From CAZEHS01 sp964424355 (GTDB lineage: Bacteria; Bacillota; Clostridia; Peptostreptococcales; Acidaminobacteraceae), in assembly GCA_964424355.1 (NCBI GenBank), contig CAYRIO010000005.1:109263-173262 (forward strand): a stretch of DNA of 64,000 nucleotides, read 5' to 3'. Positions 33,137 to 42,442 of the stretch are shown here, piece by piece. Under the pieces are notes generated by a model. The model had not been told where the DNA came from. It saw only the letters and a list, made by a program, of their open reading frames with translations, and made no database searches. Position 1 is the first letter of the stretch; each line of letters starts with the position of its first letter. A program made the translations under genes and the position numbers.

Positions 33137-34918
33137 ATGCAACTGGATATCTTAACGATTCTAATTCTTGCAATCATATCAAGCGTGATTCAGGCGATGG
33201 TGATTCACTACCAATCCGCTGCAAGCCCTCGTTTCAGGGACATTAACTTCTATGCGGCGGGCTTGATTGCCTATGTGCTGGGGAGCCTGCTGATGCTGCT
33301 GCAGGTTCACGCCGGTATCCGGCATCTTGCCATCATCATCGGGAACGGGTTCAATTTATCGGCGCTGATGCTCATTTACATCGGACTCTCGCGCTTCGTT
33401 GGTATACGGGAAAATCGAAGAGCGTTGGTGCTTGTGGGGTCGGTCTATCTGGTTGCCTTTACGATCCTGACCTGCTGGATGGATCTGATCCTGATGCGGA
33501 TCATCGTTCTGTACCTCTTGTTTACAGTCATGGCGGGGCTGATTGCAGCCAACATGATAAAGAGCAACATCGCGCCAATCAAGGGGCCTGTAAAGCTCTT
33601 GAAAGGCATGTTCATATTTTACGGGATTTTTTGGCTTGGGCGGGTCATTTCCGTGGTGTGCGGAGACGGAATTAAAAGTGCGCTGGATCCGACCGGGTGG
33701 CAAACGGTGGTGTATCTGGTGCCCTACTTCATGACCTTTCTGATCACCTATCTGCTGGTGGTGATGATCAATCAACTCTCTAATGCGGAAATGAAGGAAT
33801 CCAAAGAAAACTTCGAGCTGATTTTCAATATGGGGGGCGAAGCTGCTGTATTGACGCGGCTTTCAGATGGGCGCATCGTAGCGGTGAATGATGAATTCAC
33901 GCTTCTGTCAGGGTATGCCAAGGAAGAGGTGTTCGGGAAGTCGGCCGTGGACGTTGAAATGTGGCTGAATCCCATCGATCGGAAGCGCATAGTGGACATC
34001 TTGGAAGCCAAGGGGGCGTGCAAGCATCTGGAAACGGAATTTATCGGTAAAGACGGCCGACATATTGTTGGAGAAATCAGTGCCAAGAAAATAACCCTGC
34101 AGGGGGTGGAACATATCCTCACCATTATGACGGATGTCACGGAACGCAAACAGGCCGTGGCAGAGCTGATGGCGGCCAAAGAGGAGGCAGAAGCCGCGAA
34201 TAGTGCGAAAGACCACTTCCTGGCCAACATGTCCCACGAAATCAAGACCCCTGTCAATGGCATCATTGGCACCCTTCAACTCATTGAGATGGAAGGGGTA
34301 AGTGATAAGCAGGCGGAGATCCTGAATATTGGCAGATCGGCCTCAGAGATCCTGCTGAAGCTGATCAATGAGATCCTGGATTTTTCAAAGACAGAATCCG
34401 GGCACACACAGCTGGAGAACATTCCGTTCAATCTGCGGGATGTCCTGTCAGAGATGTTGGGATTGTTCCGGCCCGCAGCTGAGAACAAGGGTCTGCAGAT
34501 CAGAGCCTCTGTTGAAGAGGCCATTCCGGAGCAATTGGTGGGGGATCCTTTCCGATTGCGGCAGATTCTATCGAACCTGATCGGCAACGCGATCAAATTC
34601 ACTGAAAAAGGCAGTGTGGTCATTTCAATCAGGGTGCTGGAGCCGGTGGGAGAGAAATCGATGCGGCTGGAATTCAAGGTGGCGGATACCGGTATCGGCA
34701 TTGCACCGGAACACATCGGCGGACTATTCAAGCGGTTTGCTCAGGCGGAGGACTCTGTCACCCGGAAGTATGGGGGAACCGGTCTCGGCCTTGCCATCTC
34801 AAAGAATCTGGCGGCCCTGATGGCCGGGGATATTACGGTGTCCAGCGTACCGGGAACCGGGAGTACGTTTGTGTTCACCTGTGTCATGGAATCGGTTCAG
34901 GATGCGCGGGGGTGGTAG
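33137..34918 (+). CDS. Membrane PAS sensor histidine kinase
   Basis: A 593-residue kinase. Order: about seven transmembrane helices (residues 1-210), a PAS domain (about 220-345 with MGGEAAVLTRLSDGRIVAVN), HisKA with the phospho-His in ANMSHEIKTPVNGIIG, and HATPase with NLIGNAIKFTEKG, ADTGIGIAPEHI and GTGLGLAIS. There is no receiver domain, and no response regulator is next to it, so its partner is encoded elsewhere. GGGAGG lies ten bases before the ATG at 33137; an upstream ATG at 33098 in frame gives 13 more residues. It is followed by a soluble chemoreceptor-like gene. Confidence 0.9.
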   Translation: MQLDILTILILAIISSVIQAMVIHYQSAASPRFRDINFYAAGLIAYVLGSLLMLLQVHAGIRHLAIIIGNGFNLSALMLIYIGLSRFVGIRENRRALVLVGSVYLVAFTILTCWMDLILMRIIVLYLLFTVMAGLIAANMIKSNIAPIKGPVKLLKGMFIFYGIFWLGRVISVVCGDGIKSALDPTGWQTVVYLVPYFMTFLITYLLVVMINQLSNAEMKESKENFELIFNMGGEAAVLTRLSDGRIVAVNDEFTLLSGYAKEEVFGKSAVDVEMWLNPIDRKRIVDILEAKGACKHLETEFIGKDGRHIVGEISAKKITLQGVEHILTIMTDVTERKQAVAELMAAKEEAEAANSAKDHFLANMSHEIKTPVNGIIGTLQLIEMEGVSDKQAEILNIGRSASEILLKLINEILDFSKTESGHTQLENIPFNLRDVLSEMLGLFRPAAENKGLQIRASVEEAIPEQLVGDPFRLRQILSNLIGNAIKFTEKGSVVISIRVLEPVGEKSMRLEFKVADTGIGIAPEHIGGLFKRFAQAEDSVTRKYGGTGLGLAISKNLAALMAGDITVSSVPGTGSTFVFTCVMESVQDARGW

Positions 34919-35085
34919 CTTGTCTGTTGACAGGGTGGATTAACCGTATCGCAAATTCATTGGATGAGATAAAATGGATATAGCCGCCATCCGATCTGTT
35001 TTCCCCCTGGATTTTATAGAGGAAGCGGTGTAATGGCAGTCGTTTTGAGTAATGAGATGAAAAATTAAATGCGCGAGGTGGTTTC

Positions 35086-35922
35086 ATGCACATGACGGAT
35101 CAGGAATACTTAGAAAATGTGATGCAGATTTCAAAACTGCTGCCGGAACTTTATCCGGCGGATGTAGCGGTTACGATTACGGATCTGGAAAAGCACCTTT
35201 CCATGCAGCAGGCAAAAACCTTCCATATGAACGTGAGCATCAATGATCCCATTCGTGAAAACGGCGGGATTCATAAAGCGCTGCAGTCACAAAAGAGTAC
35301 GGTAGCCCGCATTCCAACAGAACTTTACGGGTTTCCTGTAATTACGCATACGGTCCCTCTGATTAACGGAAGTACCCGTAAGTTGGCGGGTGCCCTGTCC
35401 GTGGCAGTGTCCCTGGAACGGGAAACAGTGGTCCTGAACATGGCAAATGATCTGTTGGGATATGCGAAGAATATGGAGGGGTATTCAGAGCAGCTCTCCG
35501 GTTCATCTGAACAGTTGTCCTCAAGGTCTGCCAGCATGAATCTGGACATCCGGAATGTCACTGACGAAATCAAGAAAATGGATGATATCATCGGGTATAT
35601 CAAATCCGTATCAGAAACATCCAATCTGCTGGGGCTGAATGCGGCAATCGAAGCTGCCCGCGCAGGTGAAGCCGGACGTGGCTTTGCAGTGGTGGCGGAA
35701 GAGATCCGAAAGCTTGCAACCAGCAGTCAGGAATCCTCGGTAAAAATCCTGGAAACCCTCAATGCCCTGCGAGCTGACGTGAACCGGATGATCGAAGGTG
35801 TCCAGAGCTTCGCTGAAATCAGTCAGCAGCAGGCTGCTCAGACGACGGAAATTTCAGATGGCAGCCAGCACCTCACCCTGTTGTCCGGTAAGCTGGCAGA
35901 GCTGGCGAAGGAACTGGTCTGA
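35086..35922 (+). CDS. Short soluble methyl-accepting chemotaxis-type receptor
   Basis: A 278-residue protein without membrane helices. Residues about 1-120 form a small sensor fold (not assigned to a named family), residues about 125-275 a truncated MCP signalling hairpin with the tip ETSNLLGLNAAIEAARAGE and AGRGFAVVAEEIRKLA. Only a short stretch of the usual coiled coil is present. It could plug into a cytoplasmic or membrane array through CheW/CheA. A GAGGTGG ribosome site precedes the ATG. It lies downstream of a histidine kinase gene with a 167-base gap. Confidence 0.85.
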   Translation: MHMTDQEYLENVMQISKLLPELYPADVAVTITDLEKHLSMQQAKTFHMNVSINDPIRENGGIHKALQSQKSTVARIPTELYGFPVITHTVPLINGSTRKLAGALSVAVSLERETVVLNMANDLLGYAKNMEGYSEQLSGSSEQLSSRSASMNLDIRNVTDEIKKMDDIIGYIKSVSETSNLLGLNAAIEAARAGEAGRGFAVVAEEIRKLATSSQESSVKILETLNALRADVNRMIEGVQSFAEISQQQAAQTTEISDGSQHLTLLSGKLAELAKELV

Positions 35923-35970
35923 TCCCACAGAAGGATCGATGCACCGGCTATCAAGGGCTCTCAGCGTTCC

Positions 35971-36489
35971 TTACGCTTTCCAACCCTTCGCCAATAATTC
36001 CCAATCGATATACTTGACCAAGAGGTCCACACATTTGTTCAGCCCATCGACATCCAAATTGTCAAAGCGATTCTTCAAGGGGCTGTCCACGTCAAGAACC
36101 GCGACCACCTGATCATTGACGATGATGGGAACGACCACCTCGGAAGCGGAGGCGCCGTCACAGGCCACGTGGCCCGGGAACAGATGGACATCCGGTACCA
36201 GCTGAACCTGCTTGGTTGCGGCGGCGGCACCACAGACGCCTCTGTCCAGAGAAAGGTGGGTACAGGCAGGCTTTCCTTGAAAAGGCCCCAGTACCAGCTC
36301 GCCGTTCTTCATGAAATAGAATCCGACCCAGTTGATGTCATCCATCAGAAGCCACAGCAGGGCGGCGGTGTTGCACAGGTTCGCCATCCCGTCGGGTTCC
36401 TCGCAGATCAGGCCGGTCTGCTTGATGCTGATGTACTGGTACAGCTTTCGTTTATCATCCGTCTGAATCTTTTTAATCTCATTGCTCAT
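35971..36489 (-). CDS. msrC: Free methionine-(R)-sulfoxide reductase (fRMsr, GAF fold)
   Basis: A 172-residue GAF-domain enzyme. The three conserved cysteines of fRMsr are present in PACTHLSLD, GVCGAAAA and HVACDGASASE, followed by VVVPIIVNDQVVAVLDVDS. It reduces free Met-R-sulfoxide to methionine with thioredoxin and so repairs oxidative damage. The start at 36489 has GGAGG. An upstream extension in the same frame (to 36696) has no ribosome site and is rejected. Monocistronic. Confidence 0.93.
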   Translation of the reverse strand: MSNEIKKIQTDDKRKLYQYISIKQTGLICEEPDGMANLCNTAALLWLLMDDINWVGFYFMKNGELVLGPFQGKPACTHLSLDRGVCGAAAATKQVQLVPDVHLFPGHVACDGASASEVVVPIIVNDQVVAVLDVDSPLKNRFDNLDVDGLNKCVDLLVKYIDWELLAKGWKA

Positions 36490-36580
36490 GGATGTGCCTC
36501 CGGTATTTTTGTTGTTTTTCAGTTTACCACTCTGGTTAGAATATATCATAAATGGCTGTGCACATAGAAGGCGGCAATTG

Positions 36581-36627
36581 AACGGGGCGTACAAGGTGAT
36601 CATGGCGATCATCCGGTACGCCCCGTT
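36581..36627. other. Long inverted repeat, possible terminator of the MCP-CheW-CheA operon
   Basis: AACGGGGCGTAC pairs with GTACGCCCCGTT, with inner TGATCATGGCGATCA. No clear T run follows on the minus strand, so termination is not certain. Confidence 0.5.
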
Positions 36628-36701
36628 TGCATAGGTGTTTTCAGGAAATTTAATGTTGAAGGCTCTTACTTGTGGGGAGCCATCCTGTCCCATCACGGAC
36701 C

Positions 36702-37745
36702 TTACTTATGAGTGGCCATCTTATTCAATTCATCTGCAAGGCTGGAAACCTCCATCAGGTTTGCGGTGGTCTCTTCAATAGCTGCAGTTGTCTGCTCAGT
36801 GGTTGCCAGTGTGGATTTAGAAGTTTCGATGGTGCTGTCTACAGATTCTTGGATAATGCGTGTCATTTCAGCAATCTTAATAGCTGTTGCTTTAGAGTCT
36901 TGTGAGAGGGCTCTGATTTCCGTGGCCACAACCCCGAAACCGCGGCCTGCTTCACCGGCGCGGGCAGCTTCTATGGCCGCATTCAAACCCAACATTTTGG
37001 TTTCGTCCGCAATATCCTTGATTGAATCAAGAATGGAATTGATTTCAACGGACACCTTTTTCACATTCAAAATCTCTTCGCTTAAATGATGCTGATTGGA
37101 AATGACTTCACCGGAAGAGGCGCTGAGTTCTTCCATCGTTGCAGAAATATGACCGATGTTTTCGGATAAAGTGTGTGCCATATTACCGAGGCGCAATTGC
37201 TCATAACCGTTTTTCGATAGGGCGTTGGCAACAATAAAAAGAACTTCTGCAGCGGCTTTCACATTTTTATCCTGTGACATATATACTTCTTTGGATGCTG
37301 CAACGTAGCCATCGATATCGACGCCAATCTCCCGGGCAACTTTACGGAAACTGTCATCATCCGGCCTTTCGGTAAGAATCTGCCCCCCCAGGATTGTTCC
37401 CAACAGCATGCCGTCCACAATAATCGGCGCTGCAAAATCGGTTAAGCCTGCGTGGCATGTAAATATATACGGTCTCCCGGTACGTGCTGCTTCTTCGCCG
37501 GCCTTCTTGTGCGATTGTGCACAGCGGTCATCGCCAATTTTTGTCGCATGGGTAAAATCGATGCAAAATTTAGTGTACGAGCTGGGCTCCGTAACGGGGG
37601 TGCCGTCTCTGTCCACGGTGACACTGGCAATATTCATCCCGTTTGCAAAGTTATCTTGAAATGTCTGCAATACACCCAAGTCGATTACATCAACAATTTC
37701 AAGTACATCCAGATCCAGTTCTCCATTTTTTAAAACCTTTATCAT
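36702..37745 (-). CDS. PocR-domain methyl-accepting chemoreceptor
   Basis: A 347-residue cytoplasmic receptor. Residues about 20-170 form a PocR sensor domain (FCIDFTHATKIGDDRCAQSH, YIFTCHAGLTDFAAPI, LGTILGGQ) and residues about 190-345 an MCP signalling domain with tip DETKMLGLNAAIEAARAGE. PocR domains sense small organic ligands such as 1,2-propanediol or related compounds in other systems. The gene follows cheW by 20 bases and completes an operon with a CheA relative. GGAGGG precedes the ATG at 37745. The region is more AT-rich than the flanks. Confidence 0.9.
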   Translation of the reverse strand: MIKVLKNGELDLDVLEIVDVIDLGVLQTFQDNFANGMNIASVTVDRDGTPVTEPSSYTKFCIDFTHATKIGDDRCAQSHKKAGEEAARTGRPYIFTCHAGLTDFAAPIIVDGMLLGTILGGQILTERPDDDSFRKVAREIGVDIDGYVAASKEVYMSQDKNVKAAAEVLFIVANALSKNGYEQLRLGNMAHTLSENIGHISATMEELSASSGEVISNQHHLSEEILNVKKVSVEINSILDSIKDIADETKMLGLNAAIEAARAGEAGRGFGVVATEIRALSQDSKATAIKIAEMTRIIQESVDSTIETSKSTLATTEQTTAAIEETTANLMEVSSLADELNKMATHK

Positions 37746-37765
37746 AGAATACACCCTCCGTTAGT

Positions 37766-38152
37766 TTATATATTTGCGAATATATGTGGCGAAACAAGGA
37801 AAACAAGCGTATCTTCCAAGGTGATGACACTTAAACTCTCATCGTCATTCACTCTTTTAATATGCTGGTCCTCAACTTCCAGAACATCATCCACGTCCTC
37901 TACTGCTAAGGCATATTTTTCTTTTCCGTGATTCACCACAATCAGTTTGTTTAATTCCTCAGAGGGGCTTCCCTCTAAAATGGTGCCGGCATTGATGACA
38001 GGCACAACCCCTCCGCGGATGCTTGTAAGTCCCAAGATCAGCTCTTTTGATTTGGGAACAATCGTCAACGGGGTATTGTTTTCAATCGTCTCCACCATTT
38101 CAATTGGAATTGCGTATTTTTTGTTCGACGTTGTAAATATAAGAACCTGCAT
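37766..38152 (-). CDS. cheW: CheW-type coupling protein
   Basis: A 128-residue CheW-domain protein (VLIFTTSNKKYAIPIEMVET, GLTSIRGGVVPVINAG). CheW couples receptors to CheA in chemosensory arrays. It lies 4 bases after the CheA-like gene and 20 bases before the PocR receptor, so the three are one operon. Confidence 0.92.
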   Translation of the reverse strand: MQVLIFTTSNKKYAIPIEMVETIENNTPLTIVPKSKELILGLTSIRGGVVPVINAGTILEGSPSEELNKLIVVNHGKEKYALAVEDVDDVLEVEDQHIKRVNDDESLSVITLEDTLVFLVSPHIFANI

Positions 38153-38156
38153 GATT

Positions 38157-39275
38157 TCACCTCGCTTTGCTCTTGATTATTGCCGGAATATCCAAGACCA
38201 TTGTTACTTGACCATCGCCTAAAATGGTTGTTCCCTTTACTTCGATGATGTTGCTCAAGATAGAATGCTTGGGCTTTATGACCAGATCGGTCTGATCGAT
38301 GACGGAATCTACTCGGAGGGCAATCCGGCTGCCATTTGCGCTGACAATCAGAATCGTTGTTTCGCTGCTTTCCTCGGCGATGCCCATCAATTCCCCTAAG
38401 TCCATCATCGGAATGATCTTGTCCAGATAGATTACCTGCCCATGGTTTTTGTTCTCTTCAAAATTCAGTAGATTCTTAGGCATGACAATGGCTTCTATGA
38501 AGTCCGACGGCAATGCCATGGTGTGAGATCCCACGGTGACCAGCATGCCTTTCATGACAGCCGTCAGCAAGGGGATACAGATGGTTACGCGCCGGATTTC
38601 ACTGGATATCGGCTCGAAAATCAGGCTTCCATTTATCGCAGCCAAGGTTGGTTTCATCAGCTTGAGCCGGTCCATTTGCGTGAGGTTCTTAATCCCGGTA
38701 AGAAATTCGCTCAACTGCTCATCGCTGAGCGTTACCAAGTCCACCTGCCGCTTGCTCAAAACCCGGCAAGCGGCGTCACACCGCGTGCTGTTGTTCGTGG
38801 TTTCCAACAGGACGGTCAGAGTCTTTCCGTCAGAATGGGCTTTTACACTGAGTGCGTTGGCATGAGACCCATTAAATGCGTCTTCATCCTCGAAATAATT
38901 TTTAATTAAATTCCCCAAAATGAGATGTAAATATTCGAAGATGGTATGCTCGACTTCGATATCCATCCCCTGAATAGCCACCTGTGCAGGGTCTTTCTTA
39001 TTAAGGTTTTCCTGACGGACCCCTTCTTCGATTGATTCTGCCAAGGTACTCAGCTCAGACAAACTCAGCCGTTTTACCGCATCTTGTATCTCTGAGATGA
39101 TATAAAGCTCGTGCTCGAGGATTTTTACATCGGCTACCTTTGTCAAACTGTTTTTCAGATTTTCTACCCGTACTTTGTTGATGATCAATTCTTCTGCAAG
39201 ATTGGTGACCAACTCAATATTCTTTTTCTTGACGGAAATTGTATCTGAGTCAATCCCGTTCAACACTAACGCCAT
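38157..39275 (-). CDS. CheA-related protein lacking Hpt and ATP-binding motifs
   Basis: A 372-residue relative of CheA. Residues about 20-75 resemble the P3 dimer helices, about 95-265 a P4-like HATPase region, and about 270-372 the P5 (CheW-like) domain (GMLVTVGSHTMALPSDFIEA, VDSVIDQTDLVIKPKHS). There is no Hpt (P1) or P2 part, and the ATP site is eroded: the N box reads ILGNLIKNYFED and neither a DxGxG nor a GxGxG lid motif is seen. So it probably cannot phosphorylate a regulator and may be a scaffold. The ATG at 39275 has AAGGAAG; a longer reading to 39356 lacks a site. First gene of the MCP-CheW operon. Confidence 0.75.
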   Translation of the reverse strand: MALVLNGIDSDTISVKKKNIELVTNLAEELIINKVRVENLKNSLTKVADVKILEHELYIISEIQDAVKRLSLSELSTLAESIEEGVRQENLNKKDPAQVAIQGMDIEVEHTIFEYLHLILGNLIKNYFEDEDAFNGSHANALSVKAHSDGKTLTVLLETTNNSTRCDAACRVLSKRQVDLVTLSDEQLSEFLTGIKNLTQMDRLKLMKPTLAAINGSLIFEPISSEIRRVTICIPLLTAVMKGMLVTVGSHTMALPSDFIEAIVMPKNLLNFEENKNHGQVIYLDKIIPMMDLGELMGIAEESSETTILIVSANGSRIALRVDSVIDQTDLVIKPKHSILSNIIEVKGTTILGDGQVTMVLDIPAIIKSKAR

Positions 39276-39375
39276 TAAATCACTTCCTTCATCTAGGGAG
39301 TCAACACCTGCAATAATCGAAAAATATTCGCGCAATAAATCCTGCCGGATGCACATGAACAGGCAACGGTGACTG

Positions 39376-39795
39376 CAGGATCAACCACGCCTTCCGCGGC
39401 CTCCTTTCTCAGCATTCTTGATCTTTGAAGCGGGGGGGCGGATCGGTGCTTTTGAAATAAGTAATAGGTATGGTTTGCCCATGACTATAGATGCACCTAA
39501 ATGCCACATCAAATTAAACCCCCTTTCCTTTGCGGAAAATTCACGCAAAATTCAGAAAAAACCCTTTGGATTGTAGTTAATACCCTTGAGAAGGTTCTCC
39601 AATCATCAATTTCCAAGGGCAATCTGAGGGATGCGGCCCATAGGTGCACCACTATATAAAATCGCGCTTGGCAATCGAAAACAAACAGACTAAAATTAAC
39701 TCAAATGGAACACGTTCGCAATGCAAGAATGATCCGCAGGTTATTGAAGCGCGGATGGGACGGTATTAACTTGCAGAGAGTCATGGAGGTCTGTA
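39376..39795. other. Divergent intergenic region between cheA-like operon and HPr gene
   Basis: 420 bases that must hold promoters for both sides. No sure promoter, operator or riboswitch is recognised. A 40-codon reading frame on the minus strand (39293-39415) overlaps the leader of the cheA-like gene but has no recognisable product. GGAGG for the HPr gene lies just before 39796. Confidence 0.5.
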
Positions 39796-40053
39796 ATGAT
39801 TCGGAAAAGTTTCATCTTGAAAAATGAAACAGGGTTCCACGCTCGGCCCGTCAGCTTTTTTGTAAAGGCTGCCGCCGGTTTTGAATCCGACGTGATCCTG
39901 CTCAAGGACACCGTGCCTTACAACGCCAAATCCATCCTGGGACTCCTCAGCATGGGCGCCGGTATGGGGACGGAACTGGTGCTGCAGGTAGATGGGCCGG
40001 ATGAAGCGGCTGCGATGGATGCGCTTTTAAAGGTGCTTGAAGACATGGTTTGA
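39796..40053 (+). CDS. HPr family phosphocarrier (first copy)
   Basis: An 85-residue HPr. The active His15 lies in GFHARPVS and the regulatory Ser46 in NAKSILGLLSMG, so it can take phosphate from Enzyme I and be a target of HPr kinase. It is separate from the ptsI operon, where a second HPr sits, and is directly upstream of the EIIC-EAL gene, so a dedicated role with that protein is possible. Confidence 0.92.
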   Translation: MIRKSFILKNETGFHARPVSFFVKAAAGFESDVILLKDTVPYNAKSILGLLSMGAGMGTELVLQVDGPDEAAAMDALLKVLEDMV

Positions 40054-40072
40054 ATCTGTCCAAAATTCCATT

Positions 40073-40109
40073 GACGGGCAGCCTCCTATTTCCGAGGCGC
40101 CCGTTTTTT
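40073..40109 (+). terminator. Terminator after HPr gene
   Basis: ACGGGC(AG)CCTC pairs with GAGGCGCCCGT, followed by TTTTTT. Confidence 0.85.
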
Positions 40110-40204
40110 GGTAAGATAGGAGGAACTATATAAAGCGTGAAAGAAGACTCTCTGAATTCAGAAAGAGATCCCGTGCGATGACGTGATTCATGAGGAGGGG
40201 CAAT

Positions 40205-42364
40205 ATGGGGTTATACCGAAAGGCAGCCATGGCGCTGTCGGCTCTGGAGGAAACCCTGCAAAATCAACCCATGTTGGTTGCTGTAAGGCGGGGCTTGACC
40301 TATATGATTCCACTGCTGCTGGTGGGCTCCATGGCGCTTATTTTTCTAAGCCTGCCGATTCCGTTTTACCAGAATGCCATGGATTCAGTATTTGGCAGCC
40401 AGTGGCGGAATGTTTTTCTCTTTGTTCGGAATGGCACGTTCAATATCCTGGGACTCCTGATGACCCTGTGTATCAGTTATTCCTATGTGACGGAACTCGG
40501 TGAACAGGGAAATCCCCGGATCAGTCCGATTATTGCGGCTGCGGTGTCGCTGAGCTGTTTTATGGCGGTATCCGGTATCGGGAAATCCGGATTTTCCGTG
40601 GACCATCTGGGAGTGACAGGCGTGTTCACCGCTATGGCGGTTGCGGTGACCTCTTCAATGCTGTTTGTAAAACTCAGTTCGGCGAAGCTTTTCAGGATAA
40701 AGGCATTTACGGACGGGGCCAACTCCACGTTTCAATATGCAATAACGGCAATTTACCCAGCGATGATCACCATCGCTTTTTTTGCTGGATTCAACCAGGC
40801 TCTGGTTCTGTTATTTGGTATATCGGATATTCCAAAGTTCGTTTCCGATGTTCTCTGTGGACTCTTCGCACAGGTGGAATCCCCCTTTTGGAGCGCTCTT
40901 CTCTTTGTGGGCCTGGTCCACATATTCTGGTTTTTTGGGATGCATGGCAGCAACATCCTGGAGCCCGTGGCACGGAACCTGTTTGTGCCGGCCCTCACGG
41001 AAAATCAGGTGGCCCTCAGCTTCGGGAAGGCGCCGACAGAGATATTCACGAAGACATTTTTCGACACCTTCGTTTTGATGGGGGGATGCGGAACCACTTT
41101 ATGCCTTTTAGGAGCGATTCTGATCGTGGGCAAGTATAAGAATCAGCAGCGATTGGCAAAACTGGCGATGATTCCGGTGATTTTCAATATCAATGAGCTC
41201 TTGATTTTCGGAATTCCGCTGGTGCTCAACCCTATTTTCATCATCCCATTCCTATGTACCCCAATCATCCTGACAATTGTCTCCTACTGGGCTGCCCTCA
41301 GTGGCTTCGTTCCGTATACGATTCGGGCTGTTGAGTGGACAACCCCGATTTTCCTGAGCGGCTATATGTCGACACTCTCTATCAATGCCAGTATATTGCA
41401 GGGATTTAACCTGGCTCTGGGTATCCTGTGCTACATCCCGTTTGTCAAAGTGTCGGAGGGGGCGGTGGACGCACAGATGCGGAAGAACCTCAATAAAGTG
41501 TATGCCCGCTTTAAGCAGGATGAAGAACGCGGTGTGGTTTCAACCTTCCTGGCGCGACCGGATGATATTGGAAACGTTGCAAGGTTTCTGGCGGCGGATT
41601 TGGAGCATGCCCTCAAAAATAACCGGATTTCCCTGTTTTATCAGCCCCAGGTGCGGTATGCAGGGAATGTGTACTGCGTGGAGGCGTTGTTGCGTTGGCA
41701 TCACCCATGCTATGGGTACATCTATCCGCCCTTGGTACTTGCCCTGGCGGAAGAGGCCCATCTCGTTGATGAATTGGGTTTGTGGATTATGGATACGGCC
41801 TGCGGCGATTTAAGAAGGCTGGTTGACGCAGGCTCTTCAGAGATGACCATGTCGGTGAATGTTACGGCGGCCCAGCTGGAAAACGAAGGGTTTGCGGAGA
41901 GCGTTAAAGCGATGATCGGTGGGCATGGAATCCGGGCAGAGGCATTGACCATAGAAATTACAGAGCAGGTGGCCCTGGCCGGAAGCGCGAAGATAATCAA
42001 CCAGATTTTGGCGTTGAAGGCGTTGGGGATCAAATTGGCCATGGACGATTTTGGAATGGGCCACAGTTCGCTGATGTATCTTAAAGAGCATGATTTCGAT
42101 ACGGTCAAGCTGGACGGCTCCCTGGTGCGTGAAATTCTGTCCAATGGGAATTGCTGCAATATCATCTCCTCCATCGTGTACTTGGGGAAATCCCTGAATT
42201 ATTCCGTGGTGGCGGAATACGTTGAAGTGGAGGGGCAGCGGGAGCTTCTCCATGAACTGGGCTGTGACAGATACCAAGGCTATCTTTATAGTCCGGCGGT
42301 GCCCTTTGACCTCGTGGTGTCCTATATTCAGGCCCAGGAGGATGGTGTGGAAATCACCGCGTAA
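40205..42364 (+). CDS. PTS EIIC (cellobiose-type) fused to EAL c-di-GMP phosphodiesterase
   Basis: A 719-residue fusion. Residues 1 to about 435 are an EIIC permease of the lactose/cellobiose type (8-10 helices; FGMHGSNILEPVARN, FNINELLIFGIPLVLNP). A short linker leads to an EAL domain (about 465-715) that keeps the catalytic set: VEALLRWHH, SVNVTAAQ, TIEITEQ, MDDFGMGHSSL, DTVKLDGS, VVAEYVEVEG and YQGYLYS. It lacks the EIIA and EIIB parts, so transport-coupled phosphorylation would need other proteins, or the EIIC acts as a sugar sensor. It probably lowers c-di-GMP in response to a sugar. GAGGAGG sets the start at 40205. Confidence 0.93.
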   Translation: MGLYRKAAMALSALEETLQNQPMLVAVRRGLTYMIPLLLVGSMALIFLSLPIPFYQNAMDSVFGSQWRNVFLFVRNGTFNILGLLMTLCISYSYVTELGEQGNPRISPIIAAAVSLSCFMAVSGIGKSGFSVDHLGVTGVFTAMAVAVTSSMLFVKLSSAKLFRIKAFTDGANSTFQYAITAIYPAMITIAFFAGFNQALVLLFGISDIPKFVSDVLCGLFAQVESPFWSALLFVGLVHIFWFFGMHGSNILEPVARNLFVPALTENQVALSFGKAPTEIFTKTFFDTFVLMGGCGTTLCLLGAILIVGKYKNQQRLAKLAMIPVIFNINELLIFGIPLVLNPIFIIPFLCTPIILTIVSYWAALSGFVPYTIRAVEWTTPIFLSGYMSTLSINASILQGFNLALGILCYIPFVKVSEGAVDAQMRKNLNKVYARFKQDEERGVVSTFLARPDDIGNVARFLAADLEHALKNNRISLFYQPQVRYAGNVYCVEALLRWHHPCYGYIYPPLVLALAEEAHLVDELGLWIMDTACGDLRRLVDAGSSEMTMSVNVTAAQLENEGFAESVKAMIGGHGIRAEALTIEITEQVALAGSAKIINQILALKALGIKLAMDDFGMGHSSLMYLKEHDFDTVKLDGSLVREILSNGNCCNIISSIVYLGKSLNYSVVAEYVEVEGQRELLHELGCDRYQGYLYSPAVPFDLVVSYIQAQEDGVEITA

Positions 42365-42407
42365 ATAAGACCGTTTGGCAACAAAACAGGAAATTGATTT
42401 CCAATAA

Positions 42408-42442
42408 GGTGCCTCTGCCAGTGTGCAGGGGCATTTTTTATT
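42408..42442 (+). terminator. Terminator after EIIC-EAL gene
   Basis: GTGCCTCTGC-CAGT-GTGCAGGGGCAT followed by TTTTTT. Confidence 0.85.

Noticed and set aside
36490..36696. 69-residue N-terminal extension of the methionine sulfoxide reductase
   Set aside because: No ribosome site, composition unlike the protein, and the family starts at the ATG at 36489 with GGAGG upstream.
39293..39415. 40-codon minus-strand ORF in the leader of the cheA-like gene, with AAAGGAGG inside
   Set aside because: No recognisable product and overlaps the alternative cheA-like start; could be a leader peptide but unsupported.
39440..39490. GGGCAAACC on the minus strand, reminiscent of a c-di-GMP-I riboswitch
   Set aside because: The second core block (GGACGCAAAGCC) and the tetraloop receptor pattern are missing; chance similarity.
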